From NCBI GenBank assembly GCA_017560955.1, contig JAFZDV010000236.1:1-5888 (forward strand): a stretch of DNA of 5,888 bases. Reading direction: 5' to 3'. Positions 1 to 5,417 of the stretch are shown piece by piece (position 1 is the stretch's first letter; every line of letters begins with the position of its first letter). The DNA is from Anaerotignum sp. (lineage in GTDB: Bacteria > Bacillota > Clostridia > Lachnospirales > Anaerotignaceae). The notes under the pieces were generated by a model. That model did not search any database, was not told the origin of the DNA, and saw only the letters and a program-made list of their open reading frames with translations. The position numbers and the translations under genes are program-made.

Positions 1-329
1 AATATGGCAGATACGGTAAATTCCTGGCTTGCCCCGGTTTCCCCGACTGTCAGAATGCAAAACCTTATTTCGAAGAAGCTGGTGTGAACTGTCCGGAATG
101 TGGCGGTAAGGTCCTCATCAAGAAAACAAAAAAAGGTCGTGTATATTACGGCTGTGAAAATAACCCCGATGAATGTTCCTTCATGAGCTGGAATAAGCCT
201 ACCGGAGAAAAATGCCCTAACTGCGGCAGCCCTCTGGAAGAAAAGGGCAGAAAGAACCCTAAAATCGTTTGTTCCAATGAAAAATGCGGTTTTGTAATGG
301 ATAAACCAGCAGAGGAAACGGAAGAATAA
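1..329 (+). CDS. topA: DNA topoisomerase I, C-terminal zinc-ribbon region (5' truncated by window edge)
   Basis: This is the last 108 residues of type IA DNA topoisomerase I, the enzyme that relaxes negative supercoils by single-strand passage. The frame is open from the first base (first whole codon TAT at 3) and ends at TAA 327-329, so the GTG at 84 is an internal Val, not a start. Three zinc-ribbon units are visible. The first has only its distal Cys pair (codons at 30 and 48, within GKFLACPGFPDC). The second has CPEC (90, 99) and CENNPDEC (153, 174). The third has CPNC (213, 222) and CSNEKC (270, 285). The spacer phrases GRYGKFLAC and KKGRVYYGC are typical of TopA tails, which bind single-stranded DNA and, in some species, RNA polymerase. 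The catalytic domain lies upstream of the window. A strong terminator follows immediately, so topA probably ends its transcription unit here. Identification is firm from motif order and the acidic C-terminal end (EETEE). Confidence 0.93.
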   Translation, partial: YGRYGKFLACPGFPDCQNAKPYFEEAGVNCPECGGKVLIKKTKKGRVYYGCENNPDECSFMSWNKPTGEKCPNCGSPLEEKGRKNPKIVCSNEKCGFVMDKPAEETEE

Positions 330-339
330 AATCAAAATA

Positions 340-399
340 AAAAAACAACTGGATTTTCTCGAAATTTTTTCAAAAAATGAGAAAAAACAGTTGTTTTTT
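340..399 (+). terminator. Intrinsic terminator after topA
   Basis: A 12-base arm AAAAAACAACTG (340-351) pairs perfectly with CAGTTGTTTTTT (388-399). After a 2x2 internal mismatch, TTTTCTC (354-360) pairs with GAGAAAA (379-385). An AT-rich inner hairpin can form in 364-378. The T-run of the right arm acts as the U-tract. The symmetrical A-run on the left means the element could also stop transcription coming from the opposite strand. It begins 11 bases after the topA stop codon. Its right arm also contains the -35 region proposed for rpsB. Confidence 0.85.
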
Positions 400-419
400 G
401 TGTTTTACTGTGCTATAAT
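391..419 (+). promoter_or_regulatory. Sigma-A-type promoter of rpsB
   Basis: The -10 hexamer TATAAT (414-419) matches the consensus perfectly and is preceded by TG one base upstream (411-412), making an extended -10. At 17 bp spacing lies TTGTTT (391-396), a partial -35 (TTG matches). Transcription would begin near 425-426, giving a leader of about 105 nt. The -35 lies inside the distal arm of the topA terminator. Position directly upstream of a highly expressed ribosomal protein gene supports the call. No start site mapping is available. Confidence 0.75.
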
Positions 420-424
420 CCCAT

Positions 425-530
425 AGGTAACTTTTAGTACACACGTATCCAATAGAGAGGATTGGTGCTGACAGGAGTCAGTTATCCTGCTGAAAGGATG
501 CGGAGGATTAACCAATAGGAGGTTCATAAA
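425..530 (+). promoter_or_regulatory. Structured rpsB 5' leader, candidate S2 autoregulatory element
   Basis: The untranslated leader of rpsB has several possible helices. CCAAT (449-453) can pair with ATTGG (461-465). CTGAC (468-472) pairs with GTCAG (477-481) around an AGGA loop. ATCC (484-487) pairs with GGAT (496-499). Alternatively ATTGGT (461-466) pairs with ACCAAT (511-516), enclosing the two middle hairpins in a multi-branch structure whose closing stem abuts the Shine-Dalgarno AGGAGG (517-522, 8 nt before ATG). The two pairings of ATTGG exclude each other. CCAATAGAGAGG (449-460) is a near copy of CCAATAGGAGG (512-522). In E. coli, S2 represses rpsB-tsf through the rpsB leader; whether this unrelated-looking leader does the same is inference. 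Confidence 0.5.
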
Positions 531-1247
531 ATGAGCGTAATTTCTATGAAACAGTTGTTAGAAGCTGGTGTTCACTTTGGTCACCAGACAAGAAGATGGA
601 ACCCTAAAATGGCTGAATACATCTTCGCTGAAAGAAACGGTATCTACATCATCGACCTGCAGAAAACAGTGAAAAAAGTAGACGAAGCTTATGCTGCAAT
701 CTGCTCTTGCATCGCTGAAGGCGGCGAAATCCTGTTCGTAGGTACAAAAAAACAGGCACAGGAATGCATCAGAGAAGAAGCTGAAAGATGCGGTATGTAC
801 TACGTTAACCAGAGATGGCTGGGTGGTATGCTGACAAACTTCACAACAATCAAAACAAGAGTTGCAAGACTGAAAAACCTGGAAAAAATGCAGGAAGACG
901 GTACATTCGATGTACTGCCCAAAAAAGAAGTAGCTAAACTGCTGTACGAAATGGAAAAACTGCAGAAAAACGTTGGCGGTATCAAAGAAATGAAAAAAGT
1001 TCCTGATATGATGTTCATCGTTGACACAAGAAAAGAAAGAATCGCTGTACAGGAAGCTCACACACTGGGTATCCCCACAGTAGCTATCGTTGATACAAAC
1101 TGCGATCCCGATGAAATCGATTACGTAATCCCCGGTAACGATGACGCTATCCGTGCGGTAAAACTGATCGCTTCCAAAGTAGCTGATGCTGTTCTGGAAT
1201 CCAAACAGGGTGAACAGGAAACAGTTGAAACTGTAGAAGCTGAATAA
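531..1247 (+). CDS. rpsB: 30S ribosomal protein S2 (uS2)
   Basis: S2 is a late-joining protein of the small subunit, bound at the head-body junction near S1 or its substitutes, and is needed for translation initiation. The 238-residue length is normal for bacterial S2. Family landmarks are [16 protein letters not shown] (residues 12-27), IYIIDLQKT (38-46), FVGTKKQAQ (69-77) and the signature [11 protein letters not shown] (94-104). Towards the C-terminus come a VDTRKE segment and [15 protein letters not shown], then an acidic Glu-rich tail typical of the family. The ATG is set by AGGAGG at 517-522 with 8 nt spacing. Codon choice is extremely biased (Ile ATC, Phe TTC, Leu CTG, Thr ACA, Lys AAA), fitting very high expression. 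The exception is the first ~17 codons, which use ATT, TTG, TTA and TTT. It is followed by tsf, as in nearly all bacteria, with a hairpin in between. Confidence 0.98.
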   Translation: MSVISMKQLLEAGVHFGHQTRRWNPKMAEYIFAERNGIYIIDLQKTVKKVDEAYAAICSCIAEGGEILFVGTKKQAQECIREEAERCGMYYVNQRWLGGMLTNFTTIKTRVARLKNLEKMQEDGTFDVLPKKEVAKLLYEMEKLQKNVGGIKEMKKVPDMMFIVDTRKERIAVQEAHTLGIPTVAIVDTNCDPDEIDYVIPGNDDAIRAVKLIASKVADAVLESKQGEQETVETVEAE

Positions 1248-1269
1248 TTTTTAACCAAGGCATTTGCCC

Positions 1270-1304
1270 GAGCTTCAGCCTATAACGGGCTGGAGCTCTT
1301 TTTT
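1270..1304 (+). terminator. Terminator-like hairpin between rpsB and tsf (probable attenuator)
   Basis: An 11-bp stem forms from 1270-1280 (GAGCTTCAGCC) with 1288-1298, with one G-T wobble and a 7-nt loop, followed at once by six T (1299-1304). It has full intrinsic terminator form yet sits inside the rpsB-tsf unit, and I see no convincing promoter between it and tsf. It most likely terminates only part of the transcripts and so lowers the EF-Ts to S2 ratio, or serves as an RNA processing or stability element. A competing helix GCCCG (1266-1270) with CGGGC (1286-1290) would prevent its formation. Confidence 0.75.
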
Positions 1305-1343
1305 CATACTACTAATGGACAAGAATATTAGGAGGTAACAAAC

Positions 1344-2276
1344 ATGGCTATTACAGCAGCAATGGTAAAAGAACTGAGAGAAATGACAGGCGCAGGTATG
1401 ATGGACTGTAAAAAAGCTCTGACAGAAGCAGACGGCAACATGGAAAAAGCTGTTGAAGTTCTGAGAGAAAAAGGTCTGGCAGCTTCCGCTAAAAAAGCAG
1501 GCAGAATCGCTTCCGAAGGTATGGTTGAAATCTTCCTGTCTGAAGACAACAAAGTTGGCGCTATCGTAGAAGTTAACTCTGAAACAGACTTCGTTGCTAA
1601 AAACCAGGTATTCAGAGATTACGTAGCAGCAGTTGCTAAACAGGCAGCTGAATCCACAGCAGCAGACATCGATGCTTTCTTCGAAGAAAAATGGGCTCTG
1701 GATACACAGTTCACAGTAAAAGAAGCTCTGTCTCAGCAGGTAGCTGTTATCGGTGAAAACCTGAACATCAGAAGATTCGAAAGATATACAAAAGCTCAGG
1801 CTGGTAAACTGGTTTCCTACATCCACGGTGGCGGCAGAATCGGTGTTATGATCGAACTGGCTTGCGAAAACGAAGCAGAAGAACTGGTTGAACTGGGTAA
1901 AAACATCGCTATGCAGATCGCAGCTCTGAACCCCAAATTCATCACAGAAGCTGATGTTCCCGCTGAATTCATCGCTAAAGAAACAGAAATCCTGACAGTA
2001 CAGGCTAAAAACGATCCTAAAAATGCGAAAAAACCCGACAACATCATCGCTAAAATGATCGAAGGCAGACTGAAAAAAGAACTGAAAGAAATGTGTCTGG
2101 TTGAACAGCCCTACGTTAAAGATACAGATATGACAGTACAGCAGTACATCGATTCCGTAGCTAAAGTAGTTGGCGCTCCTATCTCCATCGCTAGAATCGT
2201 TCGTTTCGAAACAGGCGAAGGTATGGAAAAGAAAGAAGAAAACTTTGCTGAAGAAGTTGCAAAAGCAATGAACTAA
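1344..2276 (+). CDS. tsf: Translation elongation factor Ts
   Basis: EF-Ts is the cytoplasmic guanine nucleotide exchange factor for EF-Tu; it releases GDP so that EF-Tu can reload with GTP and aminoacyl-tRNA. The 310 residues include an N-terminal UBA-like three-helix domain (about 1-45, with LREMTGAGMMDCKKAL), followed by the core motif SETDFVAKN (79-87), whose Asp-Phe pair inserts next to the EF-Tu magnesium site. The later GGGRIGVMIEL and IAMQIAALNPKF segments mark the two repeated core subdomains. The length is slightly above the E. coli protein but usual in Clostridia. The start is fixed by AGGAGG (1330-1335) with 8 nt spacing. Ile codons are ATC throughout except for an ATT at codon 3, a sign of strong translational selection. 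The gene lies 96 nt after rpsB, probably reached by read-through of the hairpin there, and is closed by a strong terminator. Confidence 0.98.
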   Translation: MAITAAMVKELREMTGAGMMDCKKALTEADGNMEKAVEVLREKGLAASAKKAGRIASEGMVEIFLSEDNKVGAIVEVNSETDFVAKNQVFRDYVAAVAKQAAESTAADIDAFFEEKWALDTQFTVKEALSQQVAVIGENLNIRRFERYTKAQAGKLVSYIHGGGRIGVMIELACENEAEELVELGKNIAMQIAALNPKFITEADVPAEFIAKETEILTVQAKNDPKNAKKPDNIIAKMIEGRLKKELKEMCLVEQPYVKDTDMTVQQYIDSVAKVVGAPISIARIVRFETGEGMEKKEENFAEEVAKAMN

Positions 2277-2310
2277 TCAGTAAACGATTTCTGATTATAA
2301 TTTAAAAATG

Positions 2311-2361
2311 AAAAGGAAACGTAGCAGTACGATAGATCGTACCGCACACGTTTCCTTTTTT
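2311..2361 (+). terminator. Strong intrinsic terminator after tsf
   Basis: A perfect 12-bp stem pairs AAAAGGAAACGT (2311-2322) with ACGTTTCCTTTT (2348-2359). After a small internal loop, GTACGA (2327-2332) pairs with TCGTAC (2337-2342) around a short loop. The T-run extends from 2356 to 2361. It starts about 35 bases after the tsf stop and should separate rpsB-tsf from pyrH and the genes after it. A smaller stem overlapping the stop codon (AATCAG 2275-2280 with CTGATT 2291-2296) precedes it. Confidence 0.9.
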
Positions 2362-2392
2362 ACAGGATAAAATTTACATACATTTGCGTCCA

Positions 2393-2423
2393 AAGACAAA
2401 ATAATGTAGAAATTTTTTATGAT
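2393..2423 (+). promoter_or_regulatory. Possible promoter of pyrH
   Basis: A promoter is expected here because a strong terminator precedes pyrH. The best -10 I can see is TATGAT (2418-2423). The only -35-like element is AAGACA (2393-2398) at a long 19-bp spacing. An alternative is TTTACA (2373-2378) with CAAAAT (2397-2402) at 18 bp. Neither is strong, so the location is tentative although some promoter within 2362-2440 is likely. The same stretch contains inverted TACATT/AATGTA elements. Confidence 0.3.
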
Positions 2424-2459
2424 TTGTGTTACATTTAAAAGGTAAGGAGGCTGTGAAAA

Positions 2460-3164
2460 ATGTATAAGAGAATTGTGCTGAAATTGAGCGGCGAAGCCTT
2501 AGCCGGTGACAAGAAAGGCGTAACTTTTGATGATACAGTGATCTGGGGTCTGATTGAACAGATCAAATCTGTTATGGAAAAAGGTACTCAGGTTTCTCTG
2601 GTAATCGGTGGTGGTAACTTCTGGAGGGGCAGAAGTGCAGACTCCAATATGGATCGTACAAAAGCTGACCAGATCGGTATGCTGGCAACTGTTATGAATG
2701 CGATTTATGTTGCGGATGCATTCCGTCAGAATGGCATTAAAGCATTTGTACAGACACCTATCATGATGGGTACAATGACAGAAATGTTCTCCAAAGAAAG
2801 CGCGATCGCACATCTGGAAAAAGGCGAAGTAGTTATTTTTGCTGCAGGTATGGGTCATCCTTTCTTCTCTACAGATACCATCACAGCTTTGAGAGGTGCT
2901 GAACTGGATGTTGACGGTCTGTTCTTTGCAAAAAGCATTGACGGCGTTTATGATGACGATCCCGCAACAAATCCTGAAGCGAAGAAAATCGATGTTATCA
3001 AAGCGGAAGACATCGTGAAAAACAACCTGAAAGTTATCGATATGGCTGCTGCTAACCTTTGCTTTGAACGTAAAATTCCTGTTATCATCTTCGGTCTGAA
3101 TGAAGAAAACAGCATCGTTCGTGCAGTTGGCGGCGAAAAAATCGGTACTATTGTAACTGTTTAA
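2460..3164 (+). CDS. pyrH: UMP kinase (uridylate kinase)
   Basis: PyrH phosphorylates UMP to UDP with ATP, the step that feeds UTP, CTP and dTTP synthesis. It belongs to the amino-acid-kinase fold and in bacteria is a hexamer regulated by GTP and UTP. The 234-residue length is typical. Visible motifs are VLKLSGEAL (6-14, phosphate-binding Lys8 and glycine loop), VIGGGNFWRG (48-57), RTKADQIGMLATVMN (66-80, UMP and allosteric contacts), HPFFSTDTITALRGAEL (about 133-149) and KSIDGVYDDDP (nucleotide site, about 158-168). The acceptor loop reads GMGHPFF where many family members have GTGNPFF; this looks like lineage variation rather than loss of function. The start has AAGGAGG (2444-2450) and 9 nt spacing. 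It opens the second transcription unit and is followed 43 nt later by frr, the usual bacterial order. The first ~25 codons are less optimised than the rest. Confidence 0.98.
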   Translation: MYKRIVLKLSGEALAGDKKGVTFDDTVIWGLIEQIKSVMEKGTQVSLVIGGGNFWRGRSADSNMDRTKADQIGMLATVMNAIYVADAFRQNGIKAFVQTPIMMGTMTEMFSKESAIAHLEKGEVVIFAAGMGHPFFSTDTITALRGAELDVDGLFFAKSIDGVYDDDPATNPEAKKIDVIKAEDIVKNNLKVIDMAAANLCFERKIPVIIFGLNEENSIVRAVGGEKIGTIVTV

Positions 3165-3207
3165 TGTAATGGATGAAAGATTTTGTTCACACTAGGAGGA
3201 AACGATT

Positions 3208-3765
3208 ATGGCATCTGAAATGACAAAACCTTATGAAGAAAAAATGAAAAAAACACTGCATGCACTGGATGTTGACTACGGTACAATCCGTGCAGGCCGT
3301 GCAAACCCCCATGTTCTGGATAGAATCATGGTAGAATATTATGGTACACCTACACCCCTGAACCAGGTTGGTAACATCTCCGTTCCCGAACCTCGTCTGC
3401 TGCAGATCCAGCCTTGGGATACATCCCTGCTGAAAGCGATCGAAAAAGCAATCAACATGTCTGAACTGGGTATCAACCCTAACAACGACGGTAAAGTAAT
3501 CCGTCTGGTATTCCCTGAACTGACAGAAGAAAGACGTAAAGAACTGACAAAAGATGTTAAGAAAAAAGCAGAAGCTTCTAAAGTAGCGCTGAGAAACATC
3601 AGAAGAGATGCTCTGGATCATTTCAAAAAAGCTGAAAAAGCAAAAGAAATCACAGAAGATCAGCTGAAAGATTTGGAAGACGAAACACAGAAACTGACAG
3701 ATAAATATGTTGCTGAAGTTGACGCGAAATGCGAATCCAAGAGCAAAGATATCCTTACAGTTTAA
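3208..3765 (+). CDS. frr: Ribosome recycling factor
   Basis: RRF works with EF-G to split the post-termination ribosome into subunits. The 185-residue length is exactly that usual for the family. Domain I is formed by the N- and C-terminal helices: the N-terminal part carries IRAGRANP (27-34, with conserved Arg28 and Arg31), and the C-terminal part carries [21 protein letters not shown] and a long charged helix. Domain II, the small beta domain, includes [20 protein letters not shown] and the LQIQPWD segment. AGGAGG at 3194-3199 with 8 nt spacing supports the ATG. Codon choice is as biased as in rpsB and tsf, for example ATC for every Ile I checked. It is very probably co-transcribed with pyrH 43 nt upstream, as no terminator separates them. 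Confidence 0.98.
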   Translation: MASEMTKPYEEKMKKTLHALDVDYGTIRAGRANPHVLDRIMVEYYGTPTPLNQVGNISVPEPRLLQIQPWDTSLLKAIEKAINMSELGINPNNDGKVIRLVFPELTEERRKELTKDVKKKAEASKVALRNIRRDALDHFKKAEKAKEITEDQLKDLEDETQKLTDKYVAEVDAKCESKSKDILTV

Positions 3766-3781
3766 TTTAAAGAATCAACAT

Positions 3782-3806
3782 GCCCCTCTTTTTCGAGAGG
3801 GGCTTT
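3782..3806 (+). terminator. GC-rich hairpin between frr and uppS, weak terminator or processing element
   Basis: GCCCCTCT (3782-3789) pairs perfectly with AGAGGGGC (3796-3803) around a six-base loop. Only TTTGTT follows, so the U-tract is poor. This suggests partial termination or protection of the pyrH-frr part of the message, allowing lower expression of uppS and downstream genes. The uppS Shine-Dalgarno begins nine bases after the stem. No promoter is evident between this hairpin and uppS. Confidence 0.55.
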
Positions 3807-3822
3807 GTTACAGGAGGCAATT

Positions 3823-4572
3823 ATGTTTTTTGCAAAAGAAACAGCTGAAGAATATCAGCTGAATCCTGAAAAAATGCCCAAACACATTGCCATCATTATG
3901 GATGGTAACGGCAGATGGGCAACAAAAAGATCTCTGCCCAGAAAAGCAGGTCATAAAGCGGGCGCTGAAGCGCTGGAAAAAATCATTTATGCTGCAAAAG
4001 AACTGGGTCTGGAGCACTTGACTGTATATGCTTTTTCTACAGAAAACTGGAAACGTTCTGAAGAAGAAGTTGGTGCAATTATGGATATTCTGCGTTTTTA
4101 TCTGAAGAATTACTTCAAGAAATTCGTAAAAGACGATATCCGTATGCATGTGATCGGTGATAAAACAAGACTGGATCAGGATATTCAGGATGCTATTGAA
4201 GAAATTGAAGCACTTTCTAAAGAAAAGCAGGGTATGACTGTTCATATCGCGCTGAACTATGGCGGCAGAGATGAACTGCGCCGTGCTGTAGGTAAAATTG
4301 CGCAGGATGTGGCAGAAGGCAGACTGGCAGCTGCAGATGTGACAGAAGATGTGATCACAAATGCGCTGGATACTGCAGGTACACCTGATCCTGAACTGAT
4401 GATTCGTACAAGCGGTGAAGAACGCATCAGCAATTTCCTGCTGTGGCAGATCGCTTATTCTGAATTTTATTTCTCCGATATGCTTTGGCCTGACTTTGAT
4501 AAAAAAGAACTGGAAAAAGCAATCTATTACTATCAGAACAGAGAACGCCGTTTTGGCGGCAGATTGAAATGA
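3823..4572 (+). CDS. uppS: Undecaprenyl diphosphate synthase (cis-prenyltransferase)
   Basis: UppS condenses farnesyl diphosphate with eight isopentenyl diphosphates in cis to make C55 undecaprenyl diphosphate, the lipid carrier for peptidoglycan and other wall polymers. The 249-residue protein shows the family motifs in order: HIAIIMDGNGRWA (21-33, catalytic Asp27), RKAGHKAG (40-47), VYAFSTENW (68-76), NYGGRDE in the middle, and RTSGEERISNFLLWQ (195-209, binding the IPP diphosphate and Mg). The final WPDF and RRFGGR motifs are also present. The start chosen is ATG 3823, with AGGAGG at 3812-3817 and 5 nt spacing. An in-frame TTG at 3805 lies upstream of the Shine-Dalgarno and inside the hairpin tail, so it is not used. 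Codon use is more mixed (ATT and ATC) than in the translation genes. The stop codon overlaps the cdsA ribosome binding site. Confidence 0.97.
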   Translation: MFFAKETAEEYQLNPEKMPKHIAIIMDGNGRWATKRSLPRKAGHKAGAEALEKIIYAAKELGLEHLTVYAFSTENWKRSEEEVGAIMDILRFYLKNYFKKFVKDDIRMHVIGDKTRLDQDIQDAIEEIEALSKEKQGMTVHIALNYGGRDELRRAVGKIAQDVAEGRLAAADVTEDVITNALDTAGTPDPELMIRTSGEERISNFLLWQIAYSEFYFSDMLWPDFDKKELEKAIYYYQNRERRFGGRLK

Positions 4573-4583
4573 GGTGACAGTGC

Positions 4584-5393
4584 ATGAAAACGAGAATTAT
4601 TTCCGCACTGGTAGCTTTGCCTTTGCTGATTTTTATCGTTGTAAGCGGCGGCCTTTGGATGCACCTTGGTATCGCCGTACTTGGTCTTGTTGGTATGTAT
4701 GAATTCAATAAGGCTATTTCTAAAGAAGTAAAAGGGACACATATCATTGCTTATTTATTTGGGCTGATTTATCTGATCTTTATTGATAAGATCATTTATA
4801 CAGCGCCCTTATTCAGTGTGTTTACATCCCTGTTTACCATTGCACTTCTGGTTTACAGTGTGCTTTGCTATAAAAAAACAAATTATGTTGAAATTGTAGC
4901 AGCGTTGTTTGGCTTCTTTTATGCCTGCTTCCTGCTTTCCCATGTATATCTGGTAAGAGAATTTGATCACGGCAAACTGCTGGTTTGGTTGGCATTTATT
5001 TCTGCTTTTGGCTGTGATACAGGTGCATACTTTACAGGTTACTTCCTGGGTAAAAATAAACTCTGTCCCGTACTGAGCCCTAAGAAAACGATCGAAGGTT
5101 CTGTAGGCGGTATCATTACTTCTATTGTGCTGTGTCTGCTGTATGGTGTATGGATTAATAAAACTTACCCCATGGAAAATGTGAATGTACTGTTGCTGTG
5201 TGGCCTGATCGGCTTTGCAGGCTCTATCATCTCTCAGATCGGTGACCTTGCAGCATCTTCCATCAAACGACAGGTTGGTATCAAGGACTATGGTAATCTG
5301 ATGCCTGGTCATGGCGGTGTACTGGACAGATTTGACAGCGTAATCATGACAGCGCCCGTGTTATACTATATCATGCTGTTCCTCATTAAATGA
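4584..5393 (+). CDS. cdsA: Phosphatidate cytidylyltransferase (CDP-diacylglycerol synthase)
   Basis: CdsA is a membrane enzyme that makes CDP-diacylglycerol and pyrophosphate from phosphatidic acid and CTP, the branch point for phosphatidylglycerol and other phospholipids. The 269 residues contain about eight or nine hydrophobic segments (roughly 5-22, 24-40, 54-70, 76-95, 103-123, 132-150, 174-192, 201-217, 253-268). Conserved blocks are FGCDTGAYFTGYFLGKNKL (142-160), SPKKTIEG (165-172) and the full family signature from Ser226 to Asp251, with KR (228-229), KD (234-235), PGHGG (241-245) and DRFD (248-251). GAGGTGA (4571-4577) gives 6 nt spacing to the ATG and overlaps the uppS stop, with an 11-nt gap, so translational coupling to uppS is likely. 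Codon use is less biased than in tsf, fitting a modestly expressed membrane protein. Confidence 0.97.
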   Translation: MKTRIISALVALPLLIFIVVSGGLWMHLGIAVLGLVGMYEFNKAISKEVKGTHIIAYLFGLIYLIFIDKIIYTAPLFSVFTSLFTIALLVYSVLCYKKTNYVEIVAALFGFFYACFLLSHVYLVREFDHGKLLVWLAFISAFGCDTGAYFTGYFLGKNKLCPVLSPKKTIEGSVGGIITSIVLCLLYGVWINKTYPMENVNVLLLCGLIGFAGSIISQIGDLAASSIKRQVGIKDYGNLMPGHGGVLDRFDSVIMTAPVLYYIMLFLIK

Positions 5394-5417
5394 TGAACAG
5401 GGAATGAAGGTGTAAAA

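Noticed and set aside
84..329. Separate small zinc-ribbon protein starting at GTG 84
   Set aside because: The frame is open upstream to the window edge and carries the distal half of another zinc ribbon, so this is the TopA tail, with no Shine-Dalgarno before the GTG.
425..530. Riboswitch or T-box in the rpsB leader
   Set aside because: No T-box sequence, no known ligand-riboswitch core motif and no terminator before rpsB were seen; a ribosomal-protein leader is the simpler reading.
558..1061. Long minus-strand open frame inside rpsB (167 codons)
   Set aside because: It lies in register with the rpsB codons, and its Phe/Cys/His-rich sequence is the mirror of GAA, AAA, ACA and ATG codons. 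Avoidance of TTA, CTA and TCA on the sense strand removes antisense stops. No ribosome binding site or family resemblance.
1275..1826. Minus-strand open frame of 183 codons across the rpsB-tsf gap and tsf
   Set aside because: Also codon-register antisense of tsf, and it reads through the terminator hairpin; composition is that of a codon-bias shadow. The same holds for the minus-strand frames over pyrH, frr, uppS, cdsA and dxr.
2802..2809. Octamer GCGATCGC resembling the cyanobacterial HIP1 repeat
   Set aside because: I noticed only this single copy, within the pyrH coding sequence and explained by Ala-Ile-Ala codons; the organism is not a cyanobacterium.
3805..3822. Upstream TTG start for uppS adding six residues
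   Set aside because: It falls before the AGGAGG at 3812-3817 and next to the hairpin; ATG 3823 has the proper ribosome binding site and gives the normal family N-terminus.
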